From Candidatus Apopatosoma intestinale (GTDB lineage Bacteria > Bacillota > Clostridia > Oscillospirales > CAG-272), in NCBI GenBank assembly GCA_018064545.1, contig JAGHUY010000269.1:1-11348 (forward strand): 11,348 nucleotides of DNA. The letters are read 5' to 3'. The position numbers and the translations under genes are program-made. The notes under the pieces were generated by a model. That model ran no database searches. It was not told where the DNA came from and saw nothing but the letters and a program-made list of their open reading frames with translations. Numbering within the stretch: position 1 is the first letter of the stretch; each line of letters begins with the position of its first letter. This document shows positions 5,115 through 11,348 of this stretch, one piece after another.

Positions 5115-6800
5115 TCAAAAATCTTCCTCTTTCGGCAACTGCCGGATCGTTTTTTCCAGCACACCGGCGACTGCCCAGAAGACCGGGGTCACGAACGCGA
5201 TGGAAAAGCTGAAAAACGAGTGGGCCAGATACCCGACGCAGGCACCGATCAGCGGAATGACGGCCGGGCAACGGGAGGACGCGCGATAAGCGCGGATGGC
5301 GAGCACGACGAGGAACGCAAGGTACAGGGCGAGGCCGACGAGACCCGTATGGACGCCGATCTGCAAAAAGTCGTTATGCGCGAGGTCGAACATTTCACCG
5401 TCCTTGGTAAAGCGGGGATTATATTCATAAGTAAACGTCCCGGGGCCTTTGCCGAAGACCGGCGATTCCCCGATCAGAGTAAAGCAGGCTTTCCACGCGA
5501 CACCGCGCCCGCTCCCTGCCCGATCGGACAGGCGAAAATGCAGAACCTCGTGCGCCTCGGTGAGCAGGCGGTTATCCCCGGAATAGAAGAACAGGAACAG
5601 AAGCCCCGCGACGATCAGCACCGCCAGCGCGATCAGAACGATCTTTCTCATCTTCGCCGGGCTCCAAGCGGGGAAACGGACGAAGCGTTCGAGAACGTAG
5701 GCAAGCACGCCGAGAACGGCGGCTGCCCCGATGGCAAGGATGAACTTTTTGCCGAGAGTCAGACTGACGCCGTCCTTACTCGGCGTGATGCCGAACGAGA
5801 GGGCAAGCGTTCCGCAGAAAATGCCGAGGCCGCATAGCGTGCGGATTATGCGTTCTTTGCGATCGAGCAGAAGCGGCATCAGAGCCGCAGCCGCCGCCAC
5901 AATACCTACTTTTCCGCTGTCTACGTCCGCGTAGACCAGCGTCATCAGCATAAGAGACCCGCTGACCAGACAGGTGATGCGCCATTTTTTCTCCTTGGCC
6001 AGCACGAATCCGGCAAACAAAAGCGGAATGACCGTCGCGGCGTAACCGCCCACGCAGTCGATGTTTCCGAGCGTGGAAAGGAAGTGGGAATCCCAAAAAT
6101 CAGCCCCCTTCGGATAAAAGAGGTTGATGCCGAACACCTGCATGAGTGCCATAACGGAAAAGGCGATGACCGCTAAGGAAAGGCCGCGCAGGTAGCTCTT
6201 TGAATACTCACCGAAGAACGACACCAAAAGGAAAGCGATGCCGTAGAGGAAGACGTGATACAGTCCCTCCGTCCGGATGCCGGTCATGGATTCATACCGG
6301 CGCACGCCGACCCACAGAACGTTGAACTCATAGCCGCCATCCGCCGTAAATGCGGCGACGATCTGCCAGAGCAGATAAGCCATGATGAGAAGCTGCGGCA
6401 GCGAGAAAAGAGGTTTGTCGCCGGGAAGTTTCGTCTCCCGGCGGCCCGCGATGATCCGCTCATCGCAGAAAGAAATGATCAGAAACAGGGCGCAGACCAC
6501 TATCAGCGCGATGGTCACCAGCCGGAACGTCGTCGTTTTGACGTCGGTCAGATTGGCGTACCATACGTTCTCAAACATGAAGAAATGATAGGTGCCGTCC
6601 CCGTTCTGAATGCGGTTCGTCACATTCAGCATGAACAGCGGGAACAGAACGATCATGATGAACGCATAGACGCGCGCCGCCGTCTCCCACAGACGGAATT
6701 TCGGTTTTTTGAGCAGTAACTCCGGCGTCACTTCCATGCCGGTCGGCAACGAGTCCGCCGGCCATTTTTTGATATCCGGTTTATTGTTTGTCTTTTTCAT
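5115..6800 (-). CDS. O-antigen ligase-like (Wzy_C) polytopic membrane protein
   Basis: 561-residue protein with about 12 membrane segments and a hydrophilic N-terminal tail of about 35 residues. Hallmarks of the O-antigen ligase/polymerase (Wzy_C) superfamily are present. These are STLGNIDCVGGYAA near 242-256, RAGSGRGVAW near 427-436 in the large extracytoplasmic loop, GESPVFGKGPGTFTYEY just after, and LAHNDFLQIGVHTGLVGLALYL near 473-494. In this superfamily the loop arginine and the AHND histidine matter for transferring lipid-linked glycans. In a Gram-positive host the acceptor is more likely a wall polymer, capsule or glycoprotein than LPS. I chose the ATG at 6800, preceded by GGAG at 6-base spacing. 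Two upstream in-frame codons (TTG 6812, ATG 6806) overlap or crowd that ribosome site. It has its own promoter, and no other glycan genes are nearby, so the substrate is unknown. Confidence 0.82.
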   Translation of the reverse strand: MKKTNNKPDIKKWPADSLPTGMEVTPELLLKKPKFRLWETAARVYAFIMIVLFPLFMLNVTNRIQNGDGTYHFFMFENVWYANLTDVKTTTFRLVTIALIVVCALFLIISFCDERIIAGRRETKLPGDKPLFSLPQLLIMAYLLWQIVAAFTADGGYEFNVLWVGVRRYESMTGIRTEGLYHVFLYGIAFLLVSFFGEYSKSYLRGLSLAVIAFSVMALMQVFGINLFYPKGADFWDSHFLSTLGNIDCVGGYAATVIPLLFAGFVLAKEKKWRITCLVSGSLMLMTLVYADVDSGKVGIVAAAAALMPLLLDRKERIIRTLCGLGIFCGTLALSFGITPSKDGVSLTLGKKFILAIGAAAVLGVLAYVLERFVRFPAWSPAKMRKIVLIALAVLIVAGLLFLFFYSGDNRLLTEAHEVLHFRLSDRAGSGRGVAWKACFTLIGESPVFGKGPGTFTYEYNPRFTKDGEMFDLAHNDFLQIGVHTGLVGLALYLAFLVVLAIRAYRASSRCPAVIPLIGACVGYLAHSFFSFSIAFVTPVFWAVAGVLEKTIRQLPKEEDF

Positions 6801-6832
6801 AGCCATCTCCAATGAAAAATTGATACGGAACT

Positions 6833-6861
6833 AGTGTATCACAGTTTTTGGGTTTTGTCAA
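6833..6861 (-). promoter_or_regulatory. SigmaA-type promoter of the Wzy_C-like gene
   Basis: Minus-strand TTGACA (6856-6861) and TACACT (6833-6838) with a 17-bp spacer. The chosen start codon at 6800 lies 32 bases beyond the -10, and GGAG precedes it. Confidence 0.8.
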
Positions 6862-6915
6862 TCGCTCTTCCGACGGAAATCTTCCCTTAGGAGCAAATAA
6901 ACTCCTGTCTCTTTT

Positions 6916-6950
6916 CCGAAAACCGAAAACTGTAAACGGAAAACCGAAAT
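6916..6950. repeat. Five tandem 7-bp units upstream of the tRNA-Leu promoter
   Basis: Read on the plus strand the units are CCGAAAA, CCGAAAA, CTGTAAA, CGGAAAA and CCGAAAT, end to end over 35 bp. They stop 4 bp before the tRNA -35 box. They are related to the inverted TTTTCAG/TTTTCGG units at 1-14 and 46-66. A shorter pair, CCGAAAA and CGGAAAA with one base between, lies at 2836-2850 after the YgjV-family gene. Confidence 0.6.
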
Positions 6951-6954
6951 CTCC

Positions 6955-6983
6955 TTGACACACTTCCCCGCTTGTGGTAATAT
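6955..6983 (+). promoter_or_regulatory. Promoter of tRNA-Leu
   Basis: TTGACA (6955-6960), a 17-bp spacer and TAATAT (6978-6983), placed 11 bases before the mature tRNA 5' end. Confidence 0.85.
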
Positions 6984-6994
6984 GGAAACAATAC

Positions 6995-7076
6995 GCGGGT
7001 ATGGCGGAATGGTAGACGCGCCGGTCTTAGGAACCGGTGGGCAACCGTGCTGGTTCGAGTCCAGTTACCCGTACCA
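6995..7076 (+). tRNA. tRNA-Leu (anticodon UAG)
   Basis: An 82-base gene folding into a class II tRNA. The acceptor stem GCGGGTA pairs with TACCCGT (one G-U), followed by discriminator A and an encoded CCA (7074-7076). The anticodon stem CCGGT/ACCGG encloses loop CTTAGGA, giving anticodon TAG at 7028-7030. The T loop is TTCGAGT (7054-7060). The extra arm between the anticodon and T arms is long, as expected for leucine. It reads CUA and other CUN leucine codons. A terminator follows directly. The gene stands alone and borders the AT-rich restriction-modification cassette. Confidence 0.95.
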
Positions 7077-7080
7077 TATT

Positions 7081-7118
7081 AGGACTCTAATATCAACAAA
7101 ATATTGGAGTCCTTTTTT
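7081..7118 (+). terminator. Rho-independent terminator of tRNA-Leu
   Basis: A 13-bp stem with one G-T pair (7081-7093 with 7101-7113), loop CAACAAA, then six T residues. It starts 5 bases after the CCA end. Confidence 0.9.
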
Positions 7119-7155
7119 CTTGTCTTAATAACGGCTTCTGTAGTTTTTTGATAAC

Positions 7156-7192
7156 AAAAAAGGACCTAACTTTTTATGGTTAGATCCTTTTG
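7156..7192 (-). terminator. Terminator of the restriction-modification operon
   Basis: AAAAGGA-C-CTAAC (7158-7170) pairs with GTTAG-A-TCCTTTT (7179-7191), with one internal mismatch and an 8-base loop. A and T runs flank it, so it can act on both strands. It lies about 30 bases past the stop of the endonuclease gene. Confidence 0.75.
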
Positions 7193-7223
7193 TATTACTC
7201 AGATTTTCTTTTCAGGTAATGTA

Positions 7224-7943
7224 TCAATAGTGATCTACAATATCACTCCATCGTGGAATGTTCAATCTGATTCCATAGAATGTCTCGTAGCTCGAAATGA
7301 AATTTCTTTTCCACGTTGCAGCCGAATCATGAGTTTTCGGATTCTGATATACAGTTTCTTCTATGGCGGAGATGAAATCCTCAAGGCAAGTAAACATTGG
7401 AATGTTTCCGGGTCTATTGCTATACCAAACACCCGGTCTTATTTTATGAACAACGCCTTGCTTGACCTGTAAGTTAATTGCCCAACCATCCATGCGACGA
7501 GTAATCTGCCATACTTTTTTAATCCAAAGGTCTTTTATTGTGACCACGCCATTATCGCTCATATCATAACCAAAGATGAGGTAATCAACATCAAGCATAT
7601 AAGGCTTATCAACAATTTCTTCTTCGTACATCCTAAAATCAGCAATGTCAAATCCCGGACTTGCTGAGCGATTAAAAGCTTTGACCTCAAGAAGATCCTT
7701 TGTTCTATCATCGGGATTTAGGAAGAAATCAGGAGGCATCTGAGTGTTTTCGCTCGGAGCATATTCAATTCCTCTTTTATCGAGCCAACCTTGAAGCCAC
7801 TCTTGAATAATGTTGCCGACAACATCTTTCTGTTTGACAATAATATCAACATCTCCAAAGAAGAACTTTATCTGACCTTGAAGGGTCAATATTTGATCCT
7901 CGTTTACAAGTTTATCATATACTTGCTGAGCTGTGAGTCTCAT
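7224..7943 (-). CDS. NgoBV-like type II restriction endonuclease
   Basis: 239-residue protein with a PD-(D/E)XK nuclease signature: PD at 71-72, then E86-V-K88 at the end of LLEVK, 13 residues later. The preceding block (VKQKDVVGNIIQEWLQGWL at 36-54, then NTQMPPDFFLNPDD at 66-79) matches my recollection of the NgoBV restriction endonuclease family. Members cut GGNNCC. The specificity is therefore an inference from family resemblance. The gene starts one base after the methyltransferase stop (TAAGATG), with a somewhat distant AAGGA site. It should therefore be made from the same transcript after the protective enzyme. Base composition is clearly AT-richer than the flanking housekeeping genes, which suggests transfer. 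The frame is intact with no missing catalytic residue, so the enzyme is probably functional. Confidence 0.82.
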   Translation of the reverse strand: MRLTAQQVYDKLVNEDQILTLQGQIKFFFGDVDIIVKQKDVVGNIIQEWLQGWLDKRGIEYAPSENTQMPPDFFLNPDDRTKDLLEVKAFNRSASPGFDIADFRMYEEEIVDKPYMLDVDYLIFGYDMSDNGVVTIKDLWIKKVWQITRRMDGWAINLQVKQGVVHKIRPGVWYSNRPGNIPMFTCLEDFISAIEETVYQNPKTHDSAATWKRNFISSYETFYGIRLNIPRWSDIVDHY

Positions 7944-7944
7944 C

Positions 7945-9234
7945 TTATTTCACTTCCTTCTCAAATACATCAAGTACTCTCCCGGAAACTGCTTTGATAA
8001 CCGGGACCACAACGGTATTTCCCAAGAGGTCATACCCTTCATCGATTGACACATCGAATTTGTAATCATCGGGATAGCCAAACAACCGTAGCCCTTCCCT
8101 TAAAGTCAACTGGCGAATGCCGTTTCCATCGGGCACATATAGGTGAAGCATATCCATAGCGACAAGAGTGGGAGCAAGATCCTCAGGAGAAAGGACTTTT
8201 CCGACCTCAAAAGACATTTTTCCTGCAACGATATTATATCCAATCGGGAGATCCGAGTCCTGAACACGCTGGTTTCCAACTTTCCGCTTAGGATATTCCT
8301 TACGGACGTACTTCTTCTTGACAAGATCCTCAAGCATTTCCTCAAGATTGTCTGCATCGTAAAAGCTACGTATCATATCAATAGTCAAAGGCATACCATC
8401 CATCCAGTCGATGCCGTATTCCTCAGCCCACTTCTTCTTCCTTCTCTCAGTCATCATTACATTGAGGAGCTTTTTCTGCTCAGCACTGACGAAACCTTTA
8501 ATCTCAATATCCCAACTGTGGATATTATTTTCTCCGCCACGCTTGTCCTTTATAGCTTTGCCATAAAGCTGTTCAACGGTATAATGGTTTAGAAGAAGGC
8601 GGGTAAACTTCGTATCAGAGACAGGAAGTCCTGAATCAAGTATATCAGTAAGCTTGCAATCTTTGTGTTCAAAACGTTCGAGATTTGGAGCTTCTTTTTT
8701 CGTACCAACAATATAGATTCTTTTTCTTTCTTGAGGAACACCGAATGCCTTTGCATTAAGAACCCTCCATGACACCTTGTAATTTAAGGCATCAAGGTGG
8801 GCTAATATTGTTGATAGGGTTCTGCCAATCTTATCGTGAGGATTCTCACGGTCGTGGTTTACAAGACCCTCAACATTTTCAAGGACAAAACCATATGGTT
8901 GCTTTTCTTTGAGAATTCGTTCAACATCAAAAAAGAGCGTACCTCTCGTATCTTGAAAACCCAACCGCTTTCCGGCAGAAGAAAACGCCTGACAAGGGAA
9001 TCCGGCTAAAAGAAAATCGAAGTCAGGGATAGAGGTTTCATTAACTTGGGTAATATCTCCAGTAATTGTTTCATCAGGGTGATTTTGAGCAAGAACCTTT
9101 ACTGCATGTGGCTTAATTTCAGAGGTAAACACACATTCGGTTTGATAACCTTTTTCTTCACAAGCCAATTCAAAGCCTTTTCGAATGCCGCCGATTCCGG
9201 CAAACAAATCAATGAACTTGATCAATTTCGGCAC
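7945..9234 (-). CDS. DNA (cytosine-5-)-methyltransferase, partner of the NgoBV-like nuclease
   Basis: 429-residue enzyme with the ordered C5-methyltransferase motifs. Motif I (SAM binding) is FIDLFAGIGGIRKGFE at 7-22. Motif IV is GFPCQAFSSAGKRLGF at 78-93 with catalytic Cys81. Motif VI is LENVEGL at 118-124, and motif VIII is QERKRIYIVG at 168-177. The variable target-recognition region spans about 200-345. Motif IX is LAPTLVAMD at 353-361 and motif X is LLGNTVVVPVIKAV at 403-416. It transfers a methyl group from S-adenosylmethionine to cytosine in the cognate site, predicted as GGNNCC from its partner. The start is GTG at 9234 with GGAGGG at 7-base spacing. It is first in the operon, which secures protection before cleavage. 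It is AT-rich like its partner. It could be read as a Dcm-type orphan, but the adjacent nuclease argues for a full type II system. Confidence 0.93.
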   Translation of the reverse strand: MPKLIKFIDLFAGIGGIRKGFELACEEKGYQTECVFTSEIKPHAVKVLAQNHPDETITGDITQVNETSIPDFDFLLAGFPCQAFSSAGKRLGFQDTRGTLFFDVERILKEKQPYGFVLENVEGLVNHDRENPHDKIGRTLSTILAHLDALNYKVSWRVLNAKAFGVPQERKRIYIVGTKKEAPNLERFEHKDCKLTDILDSGLPVSDTKFTRLLLNHYTVEQLYGKAIKDKRGGENNIHSWDIEIKGFVSAEQKKLLNVMMTERRKKKWAEEYGIDWMDGMPLTIDMIRSFYDADNLEEMLEDLVKKKYVRKEYPKRKVGNQRVQDSDLPIGYNIVAGKMSFEVGKVLSPEDLAPTLVAMDMLHLYVPDGNGIRQLTLREGLRLFGYPDDYKFDVSIDEGYDLLGNTVVVPVIKAVSGRVLDVFEKEVK

Positions 9235-9263
9235 AGTATTTCCCTCCAGATTATTGATAGTAT

Positions 9264-9292
9264 ATTATAACATATTTTTCTACAGTTTTCAA
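9264..9292 (-). promoter_or_regulatory. Promoter of the restriction-modification operon
   Basis: Minus-strand TTGAAA (9287-9292), a 17-bp spacer and a consensus TATAAT (9264-9269). The GTG start lies 29 bases beyond the -10. No controller-protein gene or C-box-like symmetrical operator was seen. Confidence 0.82.
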
Positions 9293-9378
9293 CTGATTTG
9301 AAGAAAATTCTTGCATATAAAGCGTTACGAAAATTAACGATTACCTTAATTTTGTTGCTATTACCCATTTATGCCAGA

Positions 9379-9408
9379 AAAAACCTCGTTCTTCGGAACG
9401 AGGTTTTT
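9379..9408. terminator. Strong bidirectional hairpin with TTCG tetraloop
   Basis: A perfect 13-bp stem (9379-9391 with 9396-9408) is closed by the stable C(UUCG)G tetraloop and flanked by A and T runs. No gene ends near it on the plus strand. On the minus strand it lies between the PrsW pair and the restriction-modification promoter, so it could insulate that promoter from read-through. Confidence 0.75.
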
Positions 9409-9409
9409 C

Positions 9410-9786
9410 AATGAAGTCGCCCCTTGCGTGGCTAATGAAGGAACGAAGACGCTTCGCTAATGAAGAAATGAAAATGGGAGAACGGGAGAAAACGAGCGAC
9501 TTCGCTTCATTAGTGAGCGGAGCGAACGACTTCGTTTTGCTTCATCAGGCGAAGCCGTCTTCATTGATTTATGAACGGTTTTACGGTATAATTATTGTGT
9601 AAGTGGGGTGTGTATATATTCGTTCCTCACGGAACGGGTGATATATCTGCGGTATGATATACGCTTCGCGTATGAGGGAACGGATATTATCTTATATTTG
9701 AGCGAAACGAGAATATATCATGCGGCTGGGGCCGTATATCATATCGCGCTAGCGATATATCATTGACAACGGCACGGTGAAATCAA
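9410..9786. repeat. Palindrome-rich non-coding locus
   Basis: No supported coding region. The left half has GCTAATGAAG at 9431-9440 and 9456-9465, inverted CTTCATTAG at 9505-9513, and CGACTTCG at 9497-9504 and 9527-9534. The right half is a row of hairpins: CGTTCC/GGAACG (9621-9636) inside ATATAT arms, ATACGC/GCGTAT (9659-9673), CGGC/GCCG (9723-9734) and ATATCGC/GCGATAT (9741-9758). TGATATA or its complement recurs between them. A promoter at 9564-9592 reads into the hairpin row. This could be a non-autonomous palindromic element, a structured RNA gene, or both. Confidence 0.5.
9564..9592 (+). promoter_or_regulatory. Orphan sigmaA-type promoter
   Basis: TTGATT (9564-9569), a 17-bp spacer and a consensus TATAAT (9587-9592) on the plus strand. 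No open reading frame with a ribosome site follows. The predicted transcript would start near 9599 and run through the hairpin row. Confidence 0.5.
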
Positions 9787-9801
9787 GTGTTTTTCATACT
9801 C

Positions 9802-10455
9802 TTATTCAATCTTTTTTGTTTGTTTCTTCTTTTTCCGGAAGATCGCGGCGAGGGCCGCGTAGGTGCCGAGGGTGAAGAAGAACGGGGCGGCGGCGTAGCG
9901 CGACTGGATCAGGACGTTGAACGTCGAGTGGATCATGCAGACGAGCGAGAACACGGCGAGCGAGCCGGTGACGAGCAATTTCCGCCGTTTCATGCAGACG
10001 GAGATTCCGTACACGAGGATCAGTGTACAGAAACTGTGCACCAGACTGGCGCCGAAGCCGCGCGACAGCGCAAACGACACGTCCTGCCACGTCGGGAACC
10101 ACGACACGGACTGCGAAAACGCCCACGCGTTCTCAAAAAAAGCAAAGCCGAGGCCTGTCCAAACGGCATATTCCAAGACGCTTCGCCGGTCGGGTCTTGC
10201 CGCAAACAGGAAAAGGACGAGCGGAAACGCCTTGATAAACTCCTCGATGACCGGGGAGACGTGGATGGAAAGGTCGAACGGCGAGAGGCCGCCCAAGGAA
10301 CAGAATACAGAATTGATCTGCCCGGACAGGTAGGCGGCAAAGAGGCCGAACGCCATAAAGATCAGACGCAGGCGCGTTTTTTCGTCCACCAGCACCGTCA
10401 TCAAAAGGATCGGGGGCAGGATCAGCAGAAACAGGATAAAATTCATTGTAACCAT
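9802..10455 (-). CDS. PrsW-family glutamic intramembrane protease
   Basis: 217-residue membrane protein with about seven or eight hydrophobic segments and a basic C-terminal tail (KKKKQTKK). Signatures of the PrsW family are present: EEFIK (EExxK) at 71-75, FFEN at 106-109, and His140 and His176 within membrane segments, the latter in IHSTFN. These are the conserved acidic and histidine residues of this protease group. In Bacillus subtilis PrsW makes the first cut in the anti-sigma factor RsiW. The target here is unknown, and no sigma/anti-sigma pair is in the window. I chose the ATG at 10455, with GGAG at 6-base spacing. A further 27 in-frame upstream residues are Arg-rich and lie inside the preceding gene. 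It overlaps that seven-TM gene by 13 bases, which implies translational coupling and a shared role. Confidence 0.82.
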   Translation of the reverse strand: MVTMNFILFLLILPPILLMTVLVDEKTRLRLIFMAFGLFAAYLSGQINSVFCSLGGLSPFDLSIHVSPVIEEFIKAFPLVLFLFAARPDRRSVLEYAVWTGLGFAFFENAWAFSQSVSWFPTWQDVSFALSRGFGASLVHSFCTLILVYGISVCMKRRKLLVTGSLAVFSLVCMIHSTFNVLIQSRYAAAPFFFTLGTYAALAAIFRKKKKQTKKIE

Positions 10456-11126
10456 GACTGTCTCCCCTTTCCGGCCAGCACGAGCATCGCGAAGAAGCAA
10501 GCGGAAACGACGAGCGCGGCGAGCGCGCCCGCCCATGCGCCGACAGTGGCAAACAACAGGACACGCACAATGTCCGCGACCTCGATGACGAGGGCGCAGA
10601 GGTTCGCTCGGCGCACCCAGCGCACGAAATGAAAGCCCATATCGGGAATGATGAAATGCTTGAAGTTATAATAGGAAGCGGCGACGGCGGGCAAAAAGCC
10701 GATCCCGGTCATGACGTTGCGAACGGCGGTCGTATGCCCGGCGTTGCCGACCGTATAGACGAGAAGCAGAGAGAGGACGGCAAGCGGCGCGGCAAGCGCG
10801 AAAACGCGGTATTTCCGGAACCGGGGACTGCGGTCGTCGATCAGCGAATCGTACTGCCCGTAATTGGCCGAAAACAGGAACAGATAGCATCCGAAAACGC
10901 CGAGAAGCGTGATGCCCATCCCCGGAAAATCCTCGCGATAGCAGAGTCGGTACAGCAAACGGAAGACCGACGTGCCGGCATAGCAGACGGTCGCCAGCGT
11001 AAGAATCCGGAAATAGAGCGGCGATTTTTTCAGAAAGAAAGACGCGACGCCGTAGATGACCGCCGCCGCGAGTATCAGATCGGACAAAACGATCACGATG
11101 CCCGAAAACAGATCGATCCCGTTCAC
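10443..11126 (-). CDS. Seven-transmembrane protein of unknown function
   Basis: 227-residue membrane protein that I do not recognise. Seven hydrophobic segments lie at about 9-31, 38-58, 68-90, 106-127, 138-155, 174-194 and 197-217. Short loops and a basic patch (RSPRFRKYR, 99-107) probably face the cytoplasm. A 68-90 segment with YLFLFSANYGQYDSL, and IIPDMGFHFVRWVRR around 159-173, are the most distinctive stretches. The start is GTG at 11126 with GGGGAG at 6-base spacing. An upstream ATG frame to 11222 would begin over the promoter and is rejected. The gene overlaps the PrsW-family gene by 13 bases and both have near-identical AAGGGGAGA ribosome sites. It may therefore be a sensor, partner or substrate-presenting protein for the protease. 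Seven-TM sensor and transporter-like folds are alternatives. Confidence 0.75.
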   Translation of the reverse strand: MNGIDLFSGIVIVLSDLILAAAVIYGVASFFLKKSPLYFRILTLATVCYAGTSVFRLLYRLCYREDFPGMGITLLGVFGCYLFLFSANYGQYDSLIDDRSPRFRKYRVFALAAPLAVLSLLLVYTVGNAGHTTAVRNVMTGIGFLPAVAASYYNFKHFIIPDMGFHFVRWVRRANLCALVIEVADIVRVLLFATVGAWAGALAALVVSACFFAMLVLAGKGRQSWLQ

Positions 11127-11193
11127 AGCACTCTCCCCTTTCCGTTGCGGGACGGCCGACCGGAGCCGCGTCGCCCGTGTAATTTCGGTTATC

Positions 11194-11222
11194 ATTGTAG
11201 CATTTTTCCGAAAAAAAGTCAA
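11194..11222 (-). promoter_or_regulatory. Promoter of the seven-TM/PrsW operon
   Basis: Minus-strand TTGACT (11217-11222), a 17-bp spacer and TACAAT (11194-11199). The untranslated leader to the GTG start is about 65 bases. Confidence 0.78.
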
Positions 11223-11231
11223 GCCGGACGG

Positions 11232-11273
11232 TCAAGTCCCGGGAAAGGCGGCCGAATCCGGGAAAAGACTTGA
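11232..11273. repeat. Inverted repeat between two divergent promoters
   Basis: TCAAGTC (11232-11238) and GACTTGA (11267-11273) are perfect inverted copies. They flank an inner CCGG/CCGG pairing, giving a two-part stem. The right arm overlaps the -35 of the plus-strand promoter. GTCAAG also occurs at the -35 of the minus-strand promoter (11218-11223). This could be an operator shared by both directions. Confidence 0.45.
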
Positions 11274-11297
11274 TTATTCCGAAAAAAGCGATATAAT
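11270..11297 (+). promoter_or_regulatory. Promoter of the truncated rightmost gene
   Basis: TTGATT (11270-11275), a 16-bp spacer and a consensus TATAAT (11292-11297), 37 bases before the ATG. Confidence 0.72.
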
Positions 11298-11334
11298 GAA
11301 AACGGACACTCTATTTTTGTCAGGAGGTTATATC

Positions 11335-11348
11335 ATGAAAAAGAGTTT
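11335..11348 (+). CDS. Start of a gene cut off by the window end
   Basis: An ATG preceded by a perfect AGGAGG at 7-base spacing and a promoter at 11270-11297 begins a frame reading MKKS before the window stops. The basic start is compatible with a signal peptide or a membrane protein, but four residues do not allow a call. It is divergent from the seven-TM/PrsW pair. Confidence 0.7.

Noticed and set aside
4720..5289. Plus-strand frame opposite rplU and its promoter
   Set aside because: It runs across rplU, a strong promoter and the next gene, and has no ribosome site.
6931..6944. TGTAAACGGAAAAC resembling a catabolite-response (cre) site
   Set aside because: It falls inside the heptamer array, matches only part of the consensus, and is not near a sugar gene.
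9302..9378. Search for a copy of the tRNA-Leu 3' end that would mark an integrated element
   Set aside because: Only a short TTACCC match was seen near 9361, far too little for an attachment site.
9411..9602. 63-residue plus-strand frame in the palindrome-rich locus
   Set aside because: It is built from short repeats, has no ribosome site before its ATG, and ends within the orphan promoter region.
9763..9768. TTGACA as a possible second plus-strand promoter
   Set aside because: No acceptable -10 hexamer lies 16-18 bp downstream.
9787..10632. Plus-strand frame of 281 residues opposite the PrsW gene
   Set aside because: Low-complexity Arg/Glu/Gln-rich translation antisense to a gene with clear family motifs.
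10629..11273. Plus-strand frame opposite the seven-TM gene
   Set aside because: Antisense shadow that crosses the minus-strand promoter, with no motifs.
1..11348. CRISPR array, transposase, integrase or toxin-antitoxin pair
   Set aside because: No regularly spaced long repeats and no reading frame with such domains were found. The short heptamer arrays have no spacers.

Overview
The window looks like chromosomal DNA of a Gram-positive Firmicute, most likely a gut-type member of class Clostridia. The main evidence is the gene order bL21 - Prp protease - bL27, with a bL27 that carries a cleavable N-terminal extension. SigmaA-type promoters with 17-bp spacers, strong AGGAGG-like ribosome binding sites, a DUF4358-type lipoprotein and a tRNA-Leu with an encoded CCA end also fit. 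Most genes are on the minus strand.

Left part (1-3620): a GH130 glycoside phosphorylase gene overlaps by one base with a HAD-type phosphatase gene, forming a minus-strand operon. Its promoter lies back to back with a plus-strand promoter for a YgjV-family membrane protein. A minus-strand DUF4358-like lipoprotein gene follows, with an unusual promoter that has two 12-bp direct repeats exactly 22 bp apart. Middle part (3621-6994): a 370-bp non-coding repeat-like stretch, then the rplU-prp-rpmA operon ending in a textbook terminator, then a 12-TM O-antigen-ligase-like (Wzy_C) protein with its own promoter.

Centre right (6955-9408): a tRNA-Leu(UAG) with promoter and terminator is followed by a clearly AT-richer two-gene cassette. 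It encodes a C5-cytosine methyltransferase and an NgoBV-like type II restriction endonuclease (predicted GGNNCC), and is bounded by strong hairpins. This cassette is the best candidate for horizontally acquired DNA here.

Right part (9409-11348): about 390 bp of non-coding DNA dense in short inverted and direct repeats, containing a well-formed plus-strand promoter that drives no gene. Next is a translationally coupled minus-strand pair encoding a seven-TM protein of unknown function and a PrsW-type intramembrane protease. The window ends just after the start codon of a plus-strand gene that is divergent from that pair.

The least explained signals are the palindrome-rich locus with an orphan promoter (9410-9780), families of tandem 7-bp units in intergenic DNA (1-94, 2836-2850, 6916-6950), the direct-repeat promoter of the lipoprotein gene, and the uncharacterised seven-TM/PrsW pair. 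No complete new defence or mobile system is evident beyond the restriction-modification cassette.
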